Source of the DNA: Odobenus rosmarus divergens | Lineage: Eukaryota; Chordata; Mammalia; Carnivora; Odobenidae | Length of the DNA: 64,000 bases | NCBI RefSeq assembly: GCF_000321225.1 | Contig: NW_004451515.1 | Span: 708,349 to 772,348, forward strand | Direction of reading: 5' to 3' | Shown: positions 1 through 11,516 of the stretch, piece after piece | Position numbering within the stretch: position 1 is the stretch's first letter | How the letters are laid out: each line of letters begins with the position of its first letter | Translations under genes and position numbers: made by a program | The notes under the pieces: model-generated | The model's input: only the letters and a program-made list of their open reading frames with translations | Database searches by the model: none | Told to the model about the DNA's origin: nothing

Positions 1-104
1 GCGGGGGGTCTGCTTCTCCCTCTGACCCTCTTCCCTCTCGTGCATTTCTATCTCTCATTCTCTCTCTCTCTCAAATAAATAAATAAAATCTTAAAAAAAA
101 AAAA
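1..104 (+). mobile_element. Carnivoran SINE, 3' part cut by window edge
   Basis: Pyrimidine-rich CTGCTTCTCCCTCTGACCCTC segment, CT run, AAATAAATAAATAAAATCTT and poly(A): the second half of a tRNA-Lys-derived SINEC element. Its head lies to the left of the window. Confidence 0.9.
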
Positions 105-289
105 AGAACTGAACAGCTGGAGTGTGCAGTCATCTCAGTTGACAAATGTCATAGAGAAAAGAGCAGCAGGGAAGGGGCAGCGGAGGGTATATGGAGGGAT
201 GGGGGACAGAGAAGGGGATCCCTAAGTGCCAACTGGTGCGGGATTTTATAGAGGCGGCAGCATGAGCCACACAGCCATCTGGACTAGAG

Positions 290-665
290 TATTCCAGTAA
301 AAAAGAGCAGCAAATGCAGGCTAGACAGAGGGGCAACAAGGAGGCCAGTGCTTCTGGAACAGAGTGAGCAATGGGGAGGGAAATAGGAAATGTTGGTAGA
401 GAGGTAGCCAGAGGGAGCAGGGCCCAAGTGCAGTGGGAGGCTTTGAGGGATCCTGAGCAGAGGAGGGACATGGTCTAAGTTCAGCTTCACAGGCTCCTTC
501 CAGGCTGCGGTGCAGAGAGGAGACTGAAGAGGGGTGACAGGAGGCTGCTGTAATCATCCAGGGGGGAAATGAGGTGACAGCTTGGCCTGCAGACACAGCA
601 AAGGAGTCGTGAAAAGTGGTCAGATTCTGGGTATAGACTGAAGATAAATCCCACAGAATTTGCAT
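290..665 (-). mobile_element. L2 LINE fragment (antisense)
   Basis: The plus strand reads like the antisense of the L2 reverse-transcriptase C terminus and 3' region (GCTGCTGTAATCATCCAGG, AGAGTGAGCAATGGGGAGG). The degraded minus-strand frame keeps scraps of the usual L2 pattern. It is a dead ancient fragment. Confidence 0.55.
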
Positions 666-751
666 CCAGGTGGGATGTGTGTCTGAGAGAGAGAGAGAGA
701 GGTCAAGCACGGCTCTGGGAAGTTTTGGGTCTGGTGACTGGGAAGATGGTG

Positions 752-940
752 TTTCAGTTACCCATTGCTGTGGAACAAACCTCCCCAGAACTTAGTGGTT
801 TGAAGAAACCATCTGTTTTGCCCATGTTTTTGTGGGTCAGGACTTAGGAAAACCTGGCTGGGGAGTTTGTTTCTGTTCCATGTGGCAGCAGTTGGGGAGA
901 CCAGGGTAGCAGGTCTACCCCCCAAGGTGGTGGCTGCAGC

Positions 941-972
<32 letters not shown>

Positions 973-1265
973 CTTCTTCTTCTTCTTCTTCTTCTTCTTT
1001 TTCTTCTTCTTCTCTCTCTCTCTCCTTCTCTTCTCACAGCATGGCAGTCCCTGGGCAGCTGCACCTCTTACATGATGGCGGGAGGCAGGAAGAAGAACCT
1101 GCCAGGCTACTTAAGGGCTATGCCCCAAACTAGGGCAGCGTCACTTCTACCATATTCTATTAGTCAAAACAGCTGCAGAACCTCACCTATTTCAAGGGGG
1201 TGGAAAATGAACTTTACCTCTCAATGAAGGAGCAGCAATGTCATATCACAGAAGAGCATGGCAGG
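752..1265. repeat. Ancient interspersed repeat, copy 1 of 2, split by a CTT tract
   Basis: Shares its layout with the copy near 3.84 kb: an opening with 'cattgctgtggaacaaacc...aacttagtgg', then 'catggcagtccctgggcagc', then 'tcacttctaccatattctat', then a 'gaaggagcagcaatgtca' end. I recognise it as a common old mammalian repeat but cannot name the family with confidence. The serine-rich open frame across it is an artefact of the CTT run. Confidence 0.5.
943..1026 (+). repeat. (CTT)n/(GAA)n microsatellite
   Basis: Nineteen uninterrupted CTT units (943-999), then an interrupted TTC run and a CT tail. It is a pure homopurine-homopyrimidine tract. Confidence 0.97.
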
Positions 1266-1269
1266 GGCA

Positions 1270-2690
1270 TCAGGGACATTTTCAAAGCCATCTTTGGCAA
1301 ATGCAATCTGGCCCAGAGGAAGGGAGCATTTTCGAAGATGGGGAGGACAGCATGGGTTGGAGGGAGATCAGAACTCGGTTTCAGGCATGTTAAGTTTGAG
1401 CTACCCATTGATCATCTAGGCAGAGACGGAGGATAAGACCCCAAATCTGCCTTCATCCATCCATCCACCCCCCTATCCATCTGCCTGGCCTTTATGGAAT
1501 AAGCAGGACCTCTGTGGTTGGCCTTTCAGTGTCTGAAGGGTTTCAGAGACCTTTTATAGCTTTCTGCTGGGGAGGACAGGAGAGTGGAGATAAGATGAAA
1601 GCTCAACACAGCCTCTTCCCAGGCAATGTCAGGCCATTTGTAGTTATAATAAACCCTTCTGCTGGCTCCATCCAAGGCCCCAGCACTAAGGTGTTGTAAA
1701 AAAAGGCTCTGAGTCAATGAGAGGCAGCTGGTTGAAGCATTTCCCAGTTTTTCATATGACTCATAAATTTGTTACACAGTGAGGAAATTCCCTGAAAGCT
1801 TTTTGGCAGTCTCATCCAGTCTGACCAGTAGCTAAGAAACACATAACCTTCCAGTTAAGAAAAGGAAAGAAAACACACAAGGCTTTGACTCCAGGCTTAA
1901 ATGGAGGGTCACTTTGAAAGCTTTCCTTACATGAAGTTCACAAGAGCTTTCCGGGAGAAATCAGACATTTATCAGGAAGGTTTGCAGTTGAAAGCAAACT
2001 TCACACTATAGATAGATCACCAGGAAGTGTGTGTGTGTGTGTGTGTGCGTGTGTGTGTGCCCCCATGCACATGCCTAAAAGATAAGCCCCTGGATGTGGT
2101 AGATAAAAAGAGAGTTGCTCCCCTGGCAGGCCCTTCTCGGATTGCTAGAAATGCATGGCCTTCTCCCTAGACACACAGATGCCTGCACCTCCACCCAGCA
2201 AAGGCAGGGCCAGGACAGAGCGGAACTGTGGGTCAGGCCTAGCCCTCCTATCACTGCCCCTGTGGGAATGCTGTGCACTTCAGGGGCTCATGTTATAGGT
2301 AGTAGAAAGACACTGGTCCCTTCACTCAGGGAGTAACCAGGCAAACAGCCTCACCTGTGCATTAGAAGCCAGATGATGGCTATCTTTGGGAAGGAGAGCA
2401 GGGTTCGAGGAAGGGGGAACATTTCTGGGCCACTGGTGGTGTTCTATGTCTTGTTCTGGGTGGTGGTCAATGGATGTGTTCACTTTGTGTTAAGCTGTCA
2501 AGGTGTTCAATCACCAGAGCTAATTATTCTTTTTTTTTTTTTTTTTTTAGGCAAGTTACCTGCTACTTGACATCTTGGAGGCATATGATTCTTCAACAAA
2601 TCTCTTCTCTCATGACATAGCTTTCTCTGTAGAAGATGTGTGTACTTCTCCGTATGTATATTTCCAGAAAAAAGTTTATTTTCCAAAATT
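1270..2690. other. Intergenic, mostly unrecognised sequence
   Basis: No gene or clear repeat apart from a GT microsatellite and a T run near 2530. Short open frames on both strands have no protein-like content. Confidence 0.6.
2027..2060 (+). repeat. (GT)n microsatellite
   Basis: GT dinucleotide run interrupted once by GC; alternating purine-pyrimidine throughout. Confidence 0.95.
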
Positions 2691-2768
2691 ACCTTGTCAG
2701 ATCATTATGCTGTACCCCCTAAATTTATGCAGTGCTGTACGTCAATTACATCTCAGTAAAACTGAGGG
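2690..2768 (+). mobile_element. L1 3'-end fragment
   Basis: 'ATTATGCTGTACCCCCTAAA ... GTACGTCAATTACATCTCAG' is a diverged copy of the standard L1 3' terminal motif (ctgtacacctgaaac ... tatgtcaactatacttcaat). Confidence 0.6.
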
Positions 2769-2784
2769 GAATTACCTTTCCTGT

Positions 2785-2890
2785 CTGAACCTTAACTTCT
2801 TCATCTGTAACATGGTGATAGTAAGCAACACCTCACACCTCCAGGGGGTGTGGTAAGGATTAGTGATATTGACTCGAAGTGCTCAGCAAG
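2785..2890 (+). mobile_element. MIR fragment
   Basis: 'cttaacttcttcatctgtaa' followed by 'catggtgatagtaagcaaca' and 'gtaaggattagtgatatt': the MIR core and 3' half. Confidence 0.65.
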
Positions 2891-3239
2891 ACACCATCAC
2901 AAGGTAAATATTAGACACCTGCTGAAGCTACACATGACAAAATGTTGTTACATGTTGATATCCTGTGATATGACATGATTCTCATGATAGACCATGGCTT
3001 CTATTTCCCATCCTTCTCATCTACTCCCAGCCATCCACCTCAAGGTGTCTGTTGGTTGTTTGGCACTGGTATTATTTCCATAGGTTAGATTTTCAGAATT
3101 AAAATACTAGGCCAAAGGATAAAGAAAAAAAATTAAGAGTTGGAACATATTGGTAACCTCACTTATATTTAAAAACAGGACCCTTTGAAGACCTAACAGA
3201 TGTTGCTAATGCTGAATAAAAACCACTAAGGACATGCTA

Positions 3240-3530
3240 GTGGAAGGAATTTCTTGAGAAAGGCTTGGAGGTATGGAGGTAAGGAAGGGCCTGGAATGCA
3301 CCCAGACAGTAGGAGGACGTTAGTAAGAGCATAAGGTAGATAATGGACATGAGAGCAGACAGGGAACCTTCCATTTCCTAGTGCAGATTTAGATTTTATC
3401 CTGAAGGCAGAAGGGGAGACACTGGGTTTTAAAGTAAGTGTCAGGGCTGGAGCCACATCTCAAGAAGAAAGCAGCATGGAAAGTAGGGATTGAGAAGAGG
3501 GGCAGACCAGAAGATGCTTAAATCACTTTT
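3240..3530 (-). mobile_element. L2 LINE fragment (antisense)
   Basis: 'tttagattttatcctgaagg', 'ggagacactgggttttaaag' and 'ggcctggaatgcacccagac' are the antisense of a standard L2 coding segment. A second piece continues near 3.7 kb after an L1-like insertion. Confidence 0.55.
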
Positions 3531-3702
3531 TTAAATTATGGTAAAATATATACATATAAAGTTTACCATCTTCACCATTTTCAAGTGTACAGTTCAGTAG
3601 AATTAAGCATATTCACATAGTTTTGTAAGCCATCTCCAGAACTTTTTCATCTTGCAAAACTAAAACTCTGTACTCATTGAACAACTCCCACCCCCCACTC
3701 AG
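3525..3702. mobile_element. Old L1 3'UTR-like fragment
   Basis: 'ttatggtaaaatatatacat', 'caagtgtacagttcagtag' and 'ccatctccagaactttttca' are hallmark pieces of old L1 untranslated sequence. It interrupts the L2 fragment around it. Confidence 0.6.
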
Positions 3703-3835
3703 ATCACTTTTATAGGGCTTATTGACCTATTGGATGTGGAGTTGAGGAAGATGGAGGTGACAGGATGACCCCCAGGTTTTGAGGTTAGAAGGCTGGTTAG
3801 GTGGCAGTTCCACTAACCAATCTGGGGGATATGGG
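3703..3835 (-). mobile_element. L2 LINE fragment (antisense), continued
   Basis: 'ggatgtggagttgaggaaga' and 'gatgacccccaggttttgag' are the antisense of the L2 'LGVILDS' coding region. Probably the continuation of the fragment before the L1 piece. Confidence 0.5.
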
Positions 3836-3837
3836 AT

Positions 3838-4260
3838 ACTACACTTATCTATTGCTCATAACACACCCCAAAACTTAGGAACTTAAAACAACAAAGATTT
3901 ATGGTTGCTCGTGATTTGGGGGTTAGCTGGACGCCTCCTCTGCCAGCTTTGTCTGAGCTCACTCATTCAGCGGTACTGAGCTGGAAGATGTGCTAGGTTG
4001 GAAAGTCCAAGCTGGCCTCACTCCTGAGCCTGGCGTTTGGCACTGGCTGTCAGCTGGGGCACTCTGATTCTCCCCCACCTCTCACCCTCCATCAGGCTAG
4101 ACTGGCTTCCTCACATGGCAGCTGGCTTTTCCCAGGCCTAGGCTTCAGAGTCTCACAGAGTCACAGGGCCAGCCCAGATTCAAGGGGAGGAGAAGTAGAT
4201 TTCACTTCTTGATAGGAGGGGCTACAAAGAAGGTGCGCCATATTTGATCCACCACAGAAG
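3838..4260. repeat. Ancient interspersed repeat, copy 2 of 2
   Basis: Begins 'atctattgctcataacacac', 'aaaacttaggaacttaaaac' and ends 'agattcaaggggaggagaag', 'cttgataggaggggctacaa'. Same family as the copy at about 0.75-1.26 kb; family name not certain. Confidence 0.5.
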
Positions 4261-4360
4261 AGGAGGACCAAGTTTAGCAGGGAAAACGAGTTTATGGCCA
4301 CAGAGATAGAAGAGGAAGTTGAAATCAACTCAAAGGAAGAGACTTCCCAACCCAAAGGGA

Positions 4361-4969
4361 ACATAACACTATGAGGAATATAAAAGATAGGGGAAGAGAT
4401 GGGCCGAGAAAGACCGAGATGAGGTGGCCCGAGGCATAGAAAGAACCAGGAGAAAACTCATCTAGAAGCTGAGAGGAGAGTGGTCGACAGAATCATATGT
4501 TGCCAGCACACAACTTCTCTAAAAAAGAGAAAAAAGAATCGCTGTGTGTGATAATGATCATGGTGAGGGAATTTTGGTAGAATGCTAATAGACGCGAAAC
4601 TACTCCAGATAAGTCTGAGGGTGCTGAATTTTTCCCGGTATACCCAGGACACATCACCCCCATAAATGGAGATGCTTGTGGTAGCCCTCCCTCCTGAGAG
4701 GAAGTCTTCCTCCCCACTCCCCTGACTTCAGGCTTGGTCACATGACCTGCTTTGGCCAATAGGGGGCAAACAGAAGTCACCTACGCCATATCTGAGCATA
4801 AGTATTAAAGAGCCACCCAAGTTTGCTCTCTTTTTCCCTCTCGGTGCTGCTCCTTCAGGCTGGATCTCAGAATGAACCACTGAGAAGTTGGGGTTCTTGG
4901 TTGACACAGAATAACCTAGCAAAAGCTGACTCCTCTGGTACTCAGTAAATGTTCATGGAGTTCTATCAA
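4361..4969. other. Intergenic, unrecognised sequence
   Basis: No gene or clear repeat seen. The frames on the minus strand are unconvincing as protein. Confidence 0.5.
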
Positions 4970-4974
4970 CTGAA

Positions 4975-5115
4975 GACAAAATGGTAAGAGCCCAGAATTG
5001 GAAGAGCTCAATTGTGACTGAGGTGACAGTCAGAGAGGGACCCCAGAGAAGGGAACATTTGTGCTAGACCTTGAAATCTGGCCAGGATTTAAAGAGGAAG
5101 CAACTGGAGAAGTGG
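4975..5115 (-). mobile_element. L2-like fragment (antisense)
   Basis: 'gacttgaaatctggccagg'-like text following 'gtgacagtcagagagggacc' matches the antisense layout of the L2 3' region, weakly. Confidence 0.35.
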
Positions 5116-5119
5116 TACA

Positions 5120-6448
5120 TTGGTGTCCCAATAACCAAGACCATGTATGCTCTTGGGAGATTTTTTATGTTATAAATTCTGTATAAAAACTTTCTAGTTC
5201 CTATGAATTACTCATTTAATAGTATGCTTTGGTTCTCTTTTGAAATATGCTTCAAAAACCTGTAACAGCAAACAGGGGCTGCATATTAATGGCTTGGCCC
5301 AGCTTATGCATAGGAAGGAGGTCCAAATAAAATTGGAGCTACAGAGTAGAGAAAATAAAGAAGGATCTGAAAAGAGCCCCAGATTCTTGCCTGGAAAAAA
5401 ATTACTCTCCTTTTAAGAGACAGACATCTGACACCCAGGAGAAGCTCACCCAGAGAAACCGAGCCCCTTTCAGAATGTGGGCAGTTGGGGCCTTGCTGTA
5501 ATGATATGGCCCCACTAATTCTCCCCTCTCCCTCCTCGGAGCCTCGCTGTCTTCAAAATGTAGCAGGAGAAGGCAAGCTGTGAACAGGTTGGGAGTGGGA
5601 AGCCTCTGGGATTCAGAGGCTGTACCTACCCTGTTCCAAGGCTCTGGGTGAGCATCTCTAACTGGGGAGACTCTGTGAGTGTGTGTATGTGTGTGTACTT
5701 GTGCACGTTCAATTTAGCAGAGGAAGTCAAGGCAAATAGTTTAATCACAACCATCCCTCGAGGCAATCTGGAATAATTTTCTCATTAGAGAATGTAACGT
5801 GCAGCATGACTAATGTTCAATCAGACAGTAGCTTGCAGTCCCCGTGCTCACCGCCATTACATGGGCCTCTGATTAATGGAGGAGGGTGTCTGTCCTACCT
5901 TTCTGGGCCTGGGATGGTGGCTGGAGTCTGGTGATGGGGAGGAGAAAGGCAGGGGAGGGAAAATCTCTTTTCAAATATAAACATGAGAAATAAAATAATG
6001 GGACCCCTCAGTGCTTCGAGCTGCTGTGATTAGACCTGAAGGCGGTGTTACCCCCCCCCCCGGAGACCAGGAAGTTGGGGCAGCACACTCCACCACTGAA
6101 GGAGGCAGAACTGGGACCCTCCACTTCTCCCCATGCCCCCCCCATTTCCCTCCGCTCTCCATCTGTGCTCTCGGAAGCTGTCCTCCTTCCCTGTGTCTCC
6201 CTGTCTCTGTCTGTGCCCAAGTCTCTCCTCCTCTGTTCTTACTATGCTCTGCATCCCTCGCCTTGTCTGCTCCTGGCCACATGGTGTCCAGTGCCCAGTT
6301 TTCCATCCTTTCTGCCTTTGTCTCTCTGCTCCTGTGATGTGTGTGTGTGACGTCTGGGTCCAGAGCTGTGTGCTTGAGAAACCTCTGAAATGGGAGGACC
6401 CCAGCTCTGCTTGCCCACTTCAAAACCATAGTTCGGGACATTCACGTG
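5120..6448. other. Intergenic, repeat-poor; possible conserved element at 5710-5890
   Basis: No repeat or gene recognised. The part from about 5710 to 5890 has normal complexity, few CpG, and many TAAT/ATTA cores. A C homopolymer sits at 6051-6061. Confidence 0.45.
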
Positions 6449-6460
6449 GAAAGGACTCTT

Positions 6461-6602
6461 GGGGCGCCTGGGTGGCTCAGTCGGTTAAGAATCAAGCATC
6501 TGACTCTTGATTTTGGTTCAGGTCATGATCTCAGTGTCATGAGATGGAGCCCCAAGTCAGGCCTGCTTGAGATTTTCCTCTCCCTCTGCCCCTCGCTGCC
6601 TA

Positions 6603-6633
<31 letters not shown>

Positions 6634-6637
6634 GAAA
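6461..6637 (+). mobile_element. Carnivoran SINE with (GAA)n tail
   Basis: Head GGGGCGCCTGGGTGGCTCAG with Pol III A box. The tail is poly(A) grown into GAA repeats. A direct repeat GAAAGGACTCTT flanks it on both sides (6449 and 6638). Confidence 0.95.
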
Positions 6638-6654
6638 GAAAGGACTCTTGGCGA

Positions 6655-7080
6655 CTTTCTAGAGCTTTGTCATTCCAAGCATAGCCTGTGGAGCAGCAGG
6701 ATCAGCTTCACTTGGCACTGGTTAGAAATGCTCTCAAGGGGCGCCTGGGTGGCTCAGTTGGTTAAGCGACTGCCTTCGGCTCAGGTCATGATCCTGGAGT
6801 TCCAGGATCAAGTCCCGCATCGGGCTCCCTGCTCAGCAGGGAGTCTGCTTCTCCCTCTGGCCCTCCCTCCTCTCATGTGCTCTCTCTCTCTCATTCTGTC
6901 TCTCAAACAAATAAATAAAATCTTTAAAAAAAAAGATAATAAATAAAGATAATGAAATCTTTAAAAAAAAAAGAAAAGAAAAGAAATGCTCTCAAGCCCC
7001 TCAGATCTACTGAACCAGAGCCTGCATTTCCTCAAGATCCCCAGGGAATTGATGTGCACAGTAAAATCTGGGAAGTGCAG
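6655..7080 (-). mobile_element. MER5A-type hAT element, split by a SINE
   Basis: Left part 'tagcctgtggagcagcagga ... ttagaaatgctctcaag'; right part 'cctcagatctactgaaccag ... ccccagggaattgatgtgca'. Together these are the antisense MER5A consensus. The SINE at 6739-6981 duplicated the junction, which is the 15-bp repeat at its ends. Confidence 0.7.
6739..6981 (+). mobile_element. Carnivoran SINE inserted in MER5A
   Basis: Complete head, B box region (GGATCAAGTCCC, slightly decayed) and a long compound A-rich tail. A perfect 15-bp target-site duplication AGAAATGCTCTCAAG lies at 6724-6738 and 6982-6996. Confidence 0.96.
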
Positions 7081-9495
7081 GCTTCCTTGCCTCACTTCCG
7101 AGGACATGCTGGCCCTGAGGCCCAGAGTGACACAACTCACCCTGAGTTACAGATTGTCCCAGCCCCAAACCCAGGACCCCTGCCTCACCATAGTCCATAC
7201 CCCACCTGTAATGATAAGAAGCCCTGTTATTGTCAAGCTGCCTCTCATTTTAGGATGTCCAGTTGTCAAGTGTTTCCTTCAGAGATCACTGTACAGAAGG
7301 TTTAGCCCCAAATACAAAAACAATCCCTTTCTTTGCAGGGGAACCATCCCCATCCCTTTTCTCCTAGTGCATTAAGTTATGGGCATTCAGGAAACCTAAT
7401 AACACACACATGTTTTAGATGCACATCTGGGGTACTAGCAAATGCACGCATGGTCAGGCCATGATGAGGAGCTATAGAAAACTCAGAGCTCAGTTCTTGC
7501 CTCCAAGAAACCTTCATTCCCAAGGATTCCCACCTGCTCCAAGATACATCAATAGCTCAAGTCCTCAGGTGCCATACACACTTGTATACTAGTTATGCCC
7601 ATGTCAACACACACACGCGCACGCGCACACGGGTTAAATAAATCAAATAACCGAGCCAGCACAGAATGACTGAGGCCAGATACACAGTTATCAGGCAACA
7701 CTACTCCCCTGGAGCTAGAACTTCTTGCAGCCCTCCTGAAAGTAGCTTTGGGGCAAACCACCTCCTCCCACACCCCAGTTTTCTCTGTGTGAAAAAGCAA
7801 CAGCACCGGGGCAACAGGAGGGAGTCACCCATGGTAGTATCCTCTTTTCTCCTTCTCAGGAGTCCAAGGTTCAGCGAAGCCAGAAATGGAGAGACAGGAA
7901 TGGATGCAGAACCAGAGGACCCCAACTCCGTATTTCCCTTCCCCCATCCCCGGCCTAGGGACAATGAGCATCAGGCTACAGAATCTCAAAATACACCAAA
8001 CAGGAAGCTGCCAAGGTGGGGCATGTCACAGTGAGCACATTCCCCCACGATCTAGCCTAAATGCTAGAAATCTGACCGACATGGAAGAAGCATCAGCCGC
8101 GAGTCAGGCAGACCTTCGCAATCCCCAGCTGCCTCTTGCAGTCGTGTGGCCCACCCATGGCCCTCAGCCTCCCTCAGCCTTGCCTTCCCCGTTGTGAAAC
8201 AGGGAGCATCCAATGAGGGGGGATACGTGAGGGCCTTAGAACGTGGCTTGTGAGCAGATGGCAGAAGGTCCTCCCAGGGGTGCTGGCAAAGTGTAAATAT
8301 TGAAGAGACCCTCGGCAACTCCAGACCCCTAAGGCACAAGGACAGAGGCCTGGGGCAAACACTGGGATCTGCTGAGTGTTGGTTTTCATTACAGGGCCCA
8401 TGAGAACTCAAAGGTCTGCCAGGCCTCCCCTGACCCCGAGCCCCGCTTAGCAGCTCACAGAGTCAGGGGCATAGGAGCACAGCTGGAACCCATCAGCACC
8501 ACAGGTGGGGACCCCTCTCAGCACCACCCCCAGCTTCCACAGGCTGGAGTGGGAGGTAGGGTGTCAACACCATCGAAACCACTCCTCCCCCTACCGCCTC
8601 CCACTGAAACCACTGGACAAGCCCCCACCTGCAAGCCTGAATGCAGAGGAGGTGCGGAGTGCCTATGAGGCGAGCAGGACTTGCTCTGGGGCCCCCCATT
8701 CTCTCCACCACACCCACATCATTGAGGCAAGCACCAGCCACTGCCAACACCTCACATCCACCATTTAAGCAGCTGCCCTCCCCTCAACATGCCCAGCCAG
8801 CATCTTCACACCCCCAGTTGCCCAGACATCCATGTGAACCTTAATGGGGCATTCAGTAGCCCACCCCCAAAACCCTCGATTACTTTACTGGAGTAGCCAC
8901 TTAGTGAGGGGCTGATCTTTAACCTGACTCATTCAAGGTTATTAACCCAAAGTCCTGACGTTAAAAAAGCAATTTAACTCTAAATTGAGAGGAGGAGGTG
9001 CAGAAGGATACCAGCCAGGAGAGGCATGCAGAGCAACCAGGGTCTGACCTTCAGGTTCCACGGCTGGAAGAACTGGACAGGGACGGGGCAGGGAGAAGTG
9101 GACCTGCCTCAGCTCTGCCCTGGATGCAGCATGACTGTGGGCAAATATCTTCCCCAGTCCCACTTGCCCAGGGAGGGACAGACAGATCTCTATGTTCCCA
9201 GAATCCTCTTCCCATGTTGAACCTGAACCCTCTGCAGGAGCTTTGACATCAGCTGTCTTGTCCCATCATCCCTCCTCCCTCCGAGGGCCCCCATCACTTA
9301 GGGCCTTCAGCAACTCCCCACACAGAACCAACTCCCAGGAGGTGTTGGGGGTGTGACCACTGGTGGCACATGGCTTGACTCAGCCACCCTCTCTCGCAAG
9401 GACCCAAACTCTGATTTTAAAGACCAAATGAGATGGAGGATGTGAGTATGATTTGGAAACTGGGACAGTGAGAGCAATGTTCTTAGAGTTATTTG
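7081..9495. other. Intergenic, mostly unique sequence
   Basis: No gene recognised. Overlapping open frames exist on both strands but none has protein-like features, and no splice-linked series was found. A CA/CG alternating tract is at 7606-7631. A MIR-like scrap may lie near 8.12-8.22 kb. Confidence 0.55.
7606..7631 (+). repeat. (CA)n/(CG)n alternating tract
   Basis: ACACACACGCGCACGCGCAC: uninterrupted alternating purine-pyrimidine, a possible Z-DNA former. Confidence 0.9.
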
Positions 9496-9625
9496 TATCT
9501 TGACTTCTCTCCCTTGTCTTGAGGGCAAGGACCTGATTCATTCACCTTTGAATATCCCTATGGCATATAGGGCCATTCCTGGCTCATGGTAGGAAAGCAA
9601 AAGACATTTTGGATAGACGGATAGA
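9496..9625 (+). mobile_element. L2 3'-end fragment
   Basis: 'cccttgtcttgagggcaagg', 'atatccctatggcatatagg' and 'cctggctcatggtaggaaag' follow the L2 3' terminal layout (gagggcagggac ... cctggcacatagtagg). Confidence 0.6.
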
Positions 9626-10289
9626 TGGCTGGTTCCATGGTCAGGAGGGTGCAGCCAGCATGCTGGCAGACAGAGGATGAAGGAGTGTTGACTGCCAAAC
9701 CCAGGAAATGGCCAGCCCTCCCGTGAACAGGCCCAGAAGTTGGGTGCAGTGATAAGCATTTAGACAGCATTCTAGTGTTCAGCAATCAATATGGAATATT
9801 TGTCATTAAATTCAAATCAGTCTTTTAAAGAAAAAAAGCCCAGGGGAGTACCTCTCTGCATAGAAGGGCCATGCCCAACACCTTCACTGTCTAAACCATC
9901 TTCCCTGGTCAATTCTTCAAACCGAGCTTTGCCATGATGGCAAGACACAGGAAGAAGGAACTCAGACAGGGGATGGGGACTGAGATCCAGCAGCCACCAG
10001 CTGCCAGTAGCCAGTCCCCAGCATCCCAGGTGGAAAAGACCCACGTGATCCAGAGTCCTGGCCTCTGGCTCAGCCCTGGCTCCCCGACCCGAACCTCAGT
10101 CTTCTGCACTAGCTGGTCTCCTGGGCACTTCCGGCTCTAACATCATGTGTGCAGTGGGTACTTCTGATCTCTGGCACTTACAGTGATTGTGGTCCAAGTG
10201 CCCACCAGACTGGAGGTCAGCCAAGGCCCCCACACTGCAAACGTCTTCTAGACACTAGTGATGCTACCTACAGGAAAACCTAGTCGCTC

Positions 10290-10385
10290 CAAGTGTGGTC
10301 CAGACTGGTAGCGTGAGCACCACGTGGGAGCTTAGGGGAAGGGTGCCCTCCCCGGACCGGCTAGATCGGAATGCGCATTGTCACA
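10290..10385 (-). mobile_element. MER5A-like fragment
   Basis: 'caagtgtggtccagactggt' to 'gatcggaatgcgcattgt' follows the antisense MER5A layout. Confidence 0.5.
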
Positions 10386-10754
10386 CCATCCCTAGGGCAC
10401 GCGTGTGCACACTGGAGCGTGAGAAGCAGGTTCCAAGCAAGAGGGCCTGGGGCCGGGGACCCAAATGCCAGCAGACTGTGCCTTACTGGCTTCAAAGCCA
10501 CACGACTTTGGCGCGTCTGTGCTCTGGCTTTCCGTCGGTAAAGAAGAGGGATGATGCTTGACCTACGCCCATCCGATTCCAGATGGGGATGAGTTTCTGT
10601 AGGTCAACTCGTGACCAGTTAGGTGCTGGCCAACACAGGGGTATTCGCAGCTGGTGCCCAACAGCAGCAGAGCTGGGCGCACCCTCGGTGCCAGGCGGGA
10701 GGGGAAGGCTGCCGGAACAAAGCTTCGGCCACGCGGGGCGGGACAGACCACGGA

Positions 10755-11000
10755 CAAGGATAAACGAGGACTGTGGGCTCACCGTCTATTTGCTAAGTGG
10801 GAAAAGCGGGATTACGATATGTGTAGTGTGAGGCCAGCCAGGTCAAAAACAAAACACAGACATATTTATGTACAGATGGAAAGGTCTAGATTATAACCCA
10901 CACTGCTCAGGGTGGATAACTGAGAAATAGAGGGAATGGAACTGGGGGCAGAAAAGAGGCTTTTGCTTTCTCAATGTTGTTTCAAATATTAAAATGATCA
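10755..11000 (+). mobile_element. Old L1 3'-end fragment
   Basis: 'tatttgctaagtgggaaaag' and 'atatttatgtacagatggaa' resemble the 3' part of old L1ME-type elements. Confidence 0.4.
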
Positions 11001-11005
11001 AGAAA

Positions 11006-11196
11006 GGGCGCCGGGGTGGCTGTCGGTTAAGCGTCTGCCTTCGGCTCAGGTCATGTTCCCGGGGTCCTGGGATCGAGCCCTGCAGCGGGCTCCCTGCTCC
11101 GCGGGAAACCTGCTTCTCCCTCTCTCTCCCTTCTTCTCCCTCCCTCCCTCTCTCTCTCAAATAAATGAATAAAATCTTTAAAAATAAATAAATAAA
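11006..11196 (+). mobile_element. Carnivoran SINE
   Basis: GGGCGCC head with a small deletion in the A box region (GGTGGCTGTCGG), intact GGGATCGAGCCC B box, CT-rich tail region, AAATAAATGAATAAAATC end. Confidence 0.95.
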
Positions 11197-11516
11197 ACGG
11201 ATCAGAAAAAAATACCATGCTGTATAAATCTGAGGTATTATTACCATCCTTACTAATGGGACAGAAGTAATGCAGTGACTTTATCCAGGAGAGAGAACAC
11301 ATCCAAAGAGTTGTGCTTCACTCATTGGCATTACTAACCTCCATGGGATGGAGGCACTGGGGCCACAGGGACAGTGTGAGTCTCCAGGACGTTCTCGGAC
11401 TCAGTTCCTGGAATCAGGTGTGTTGCCCTTGAGTGAAATACCTCTCGGAGGGTAGAACGTTTCCAAATGTAAGTGTTCCCCTCCCTGTGCATTTGTTTCT
11501 ACTAAAATATCCTCAG

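Noticed and set aside
867..1133. Serine-rich 88-residue open frame
   Set aside because: The serines are the (CTT)n/(TCT)n microsatellite and the rest is a decayed repeat; no splice context.
6446..6946. 166-residue open frame
   Set aside because: It is two SINEs and their poly(A)/GAA tails read through; the 'WVAQLVK' motif recurs in every plus-strand SINE frame.
9352..9368. CTCF-like site (CCACTGGTGGCAC)
   Set aside because: One base short of the required spacing between the two halves of the motif.
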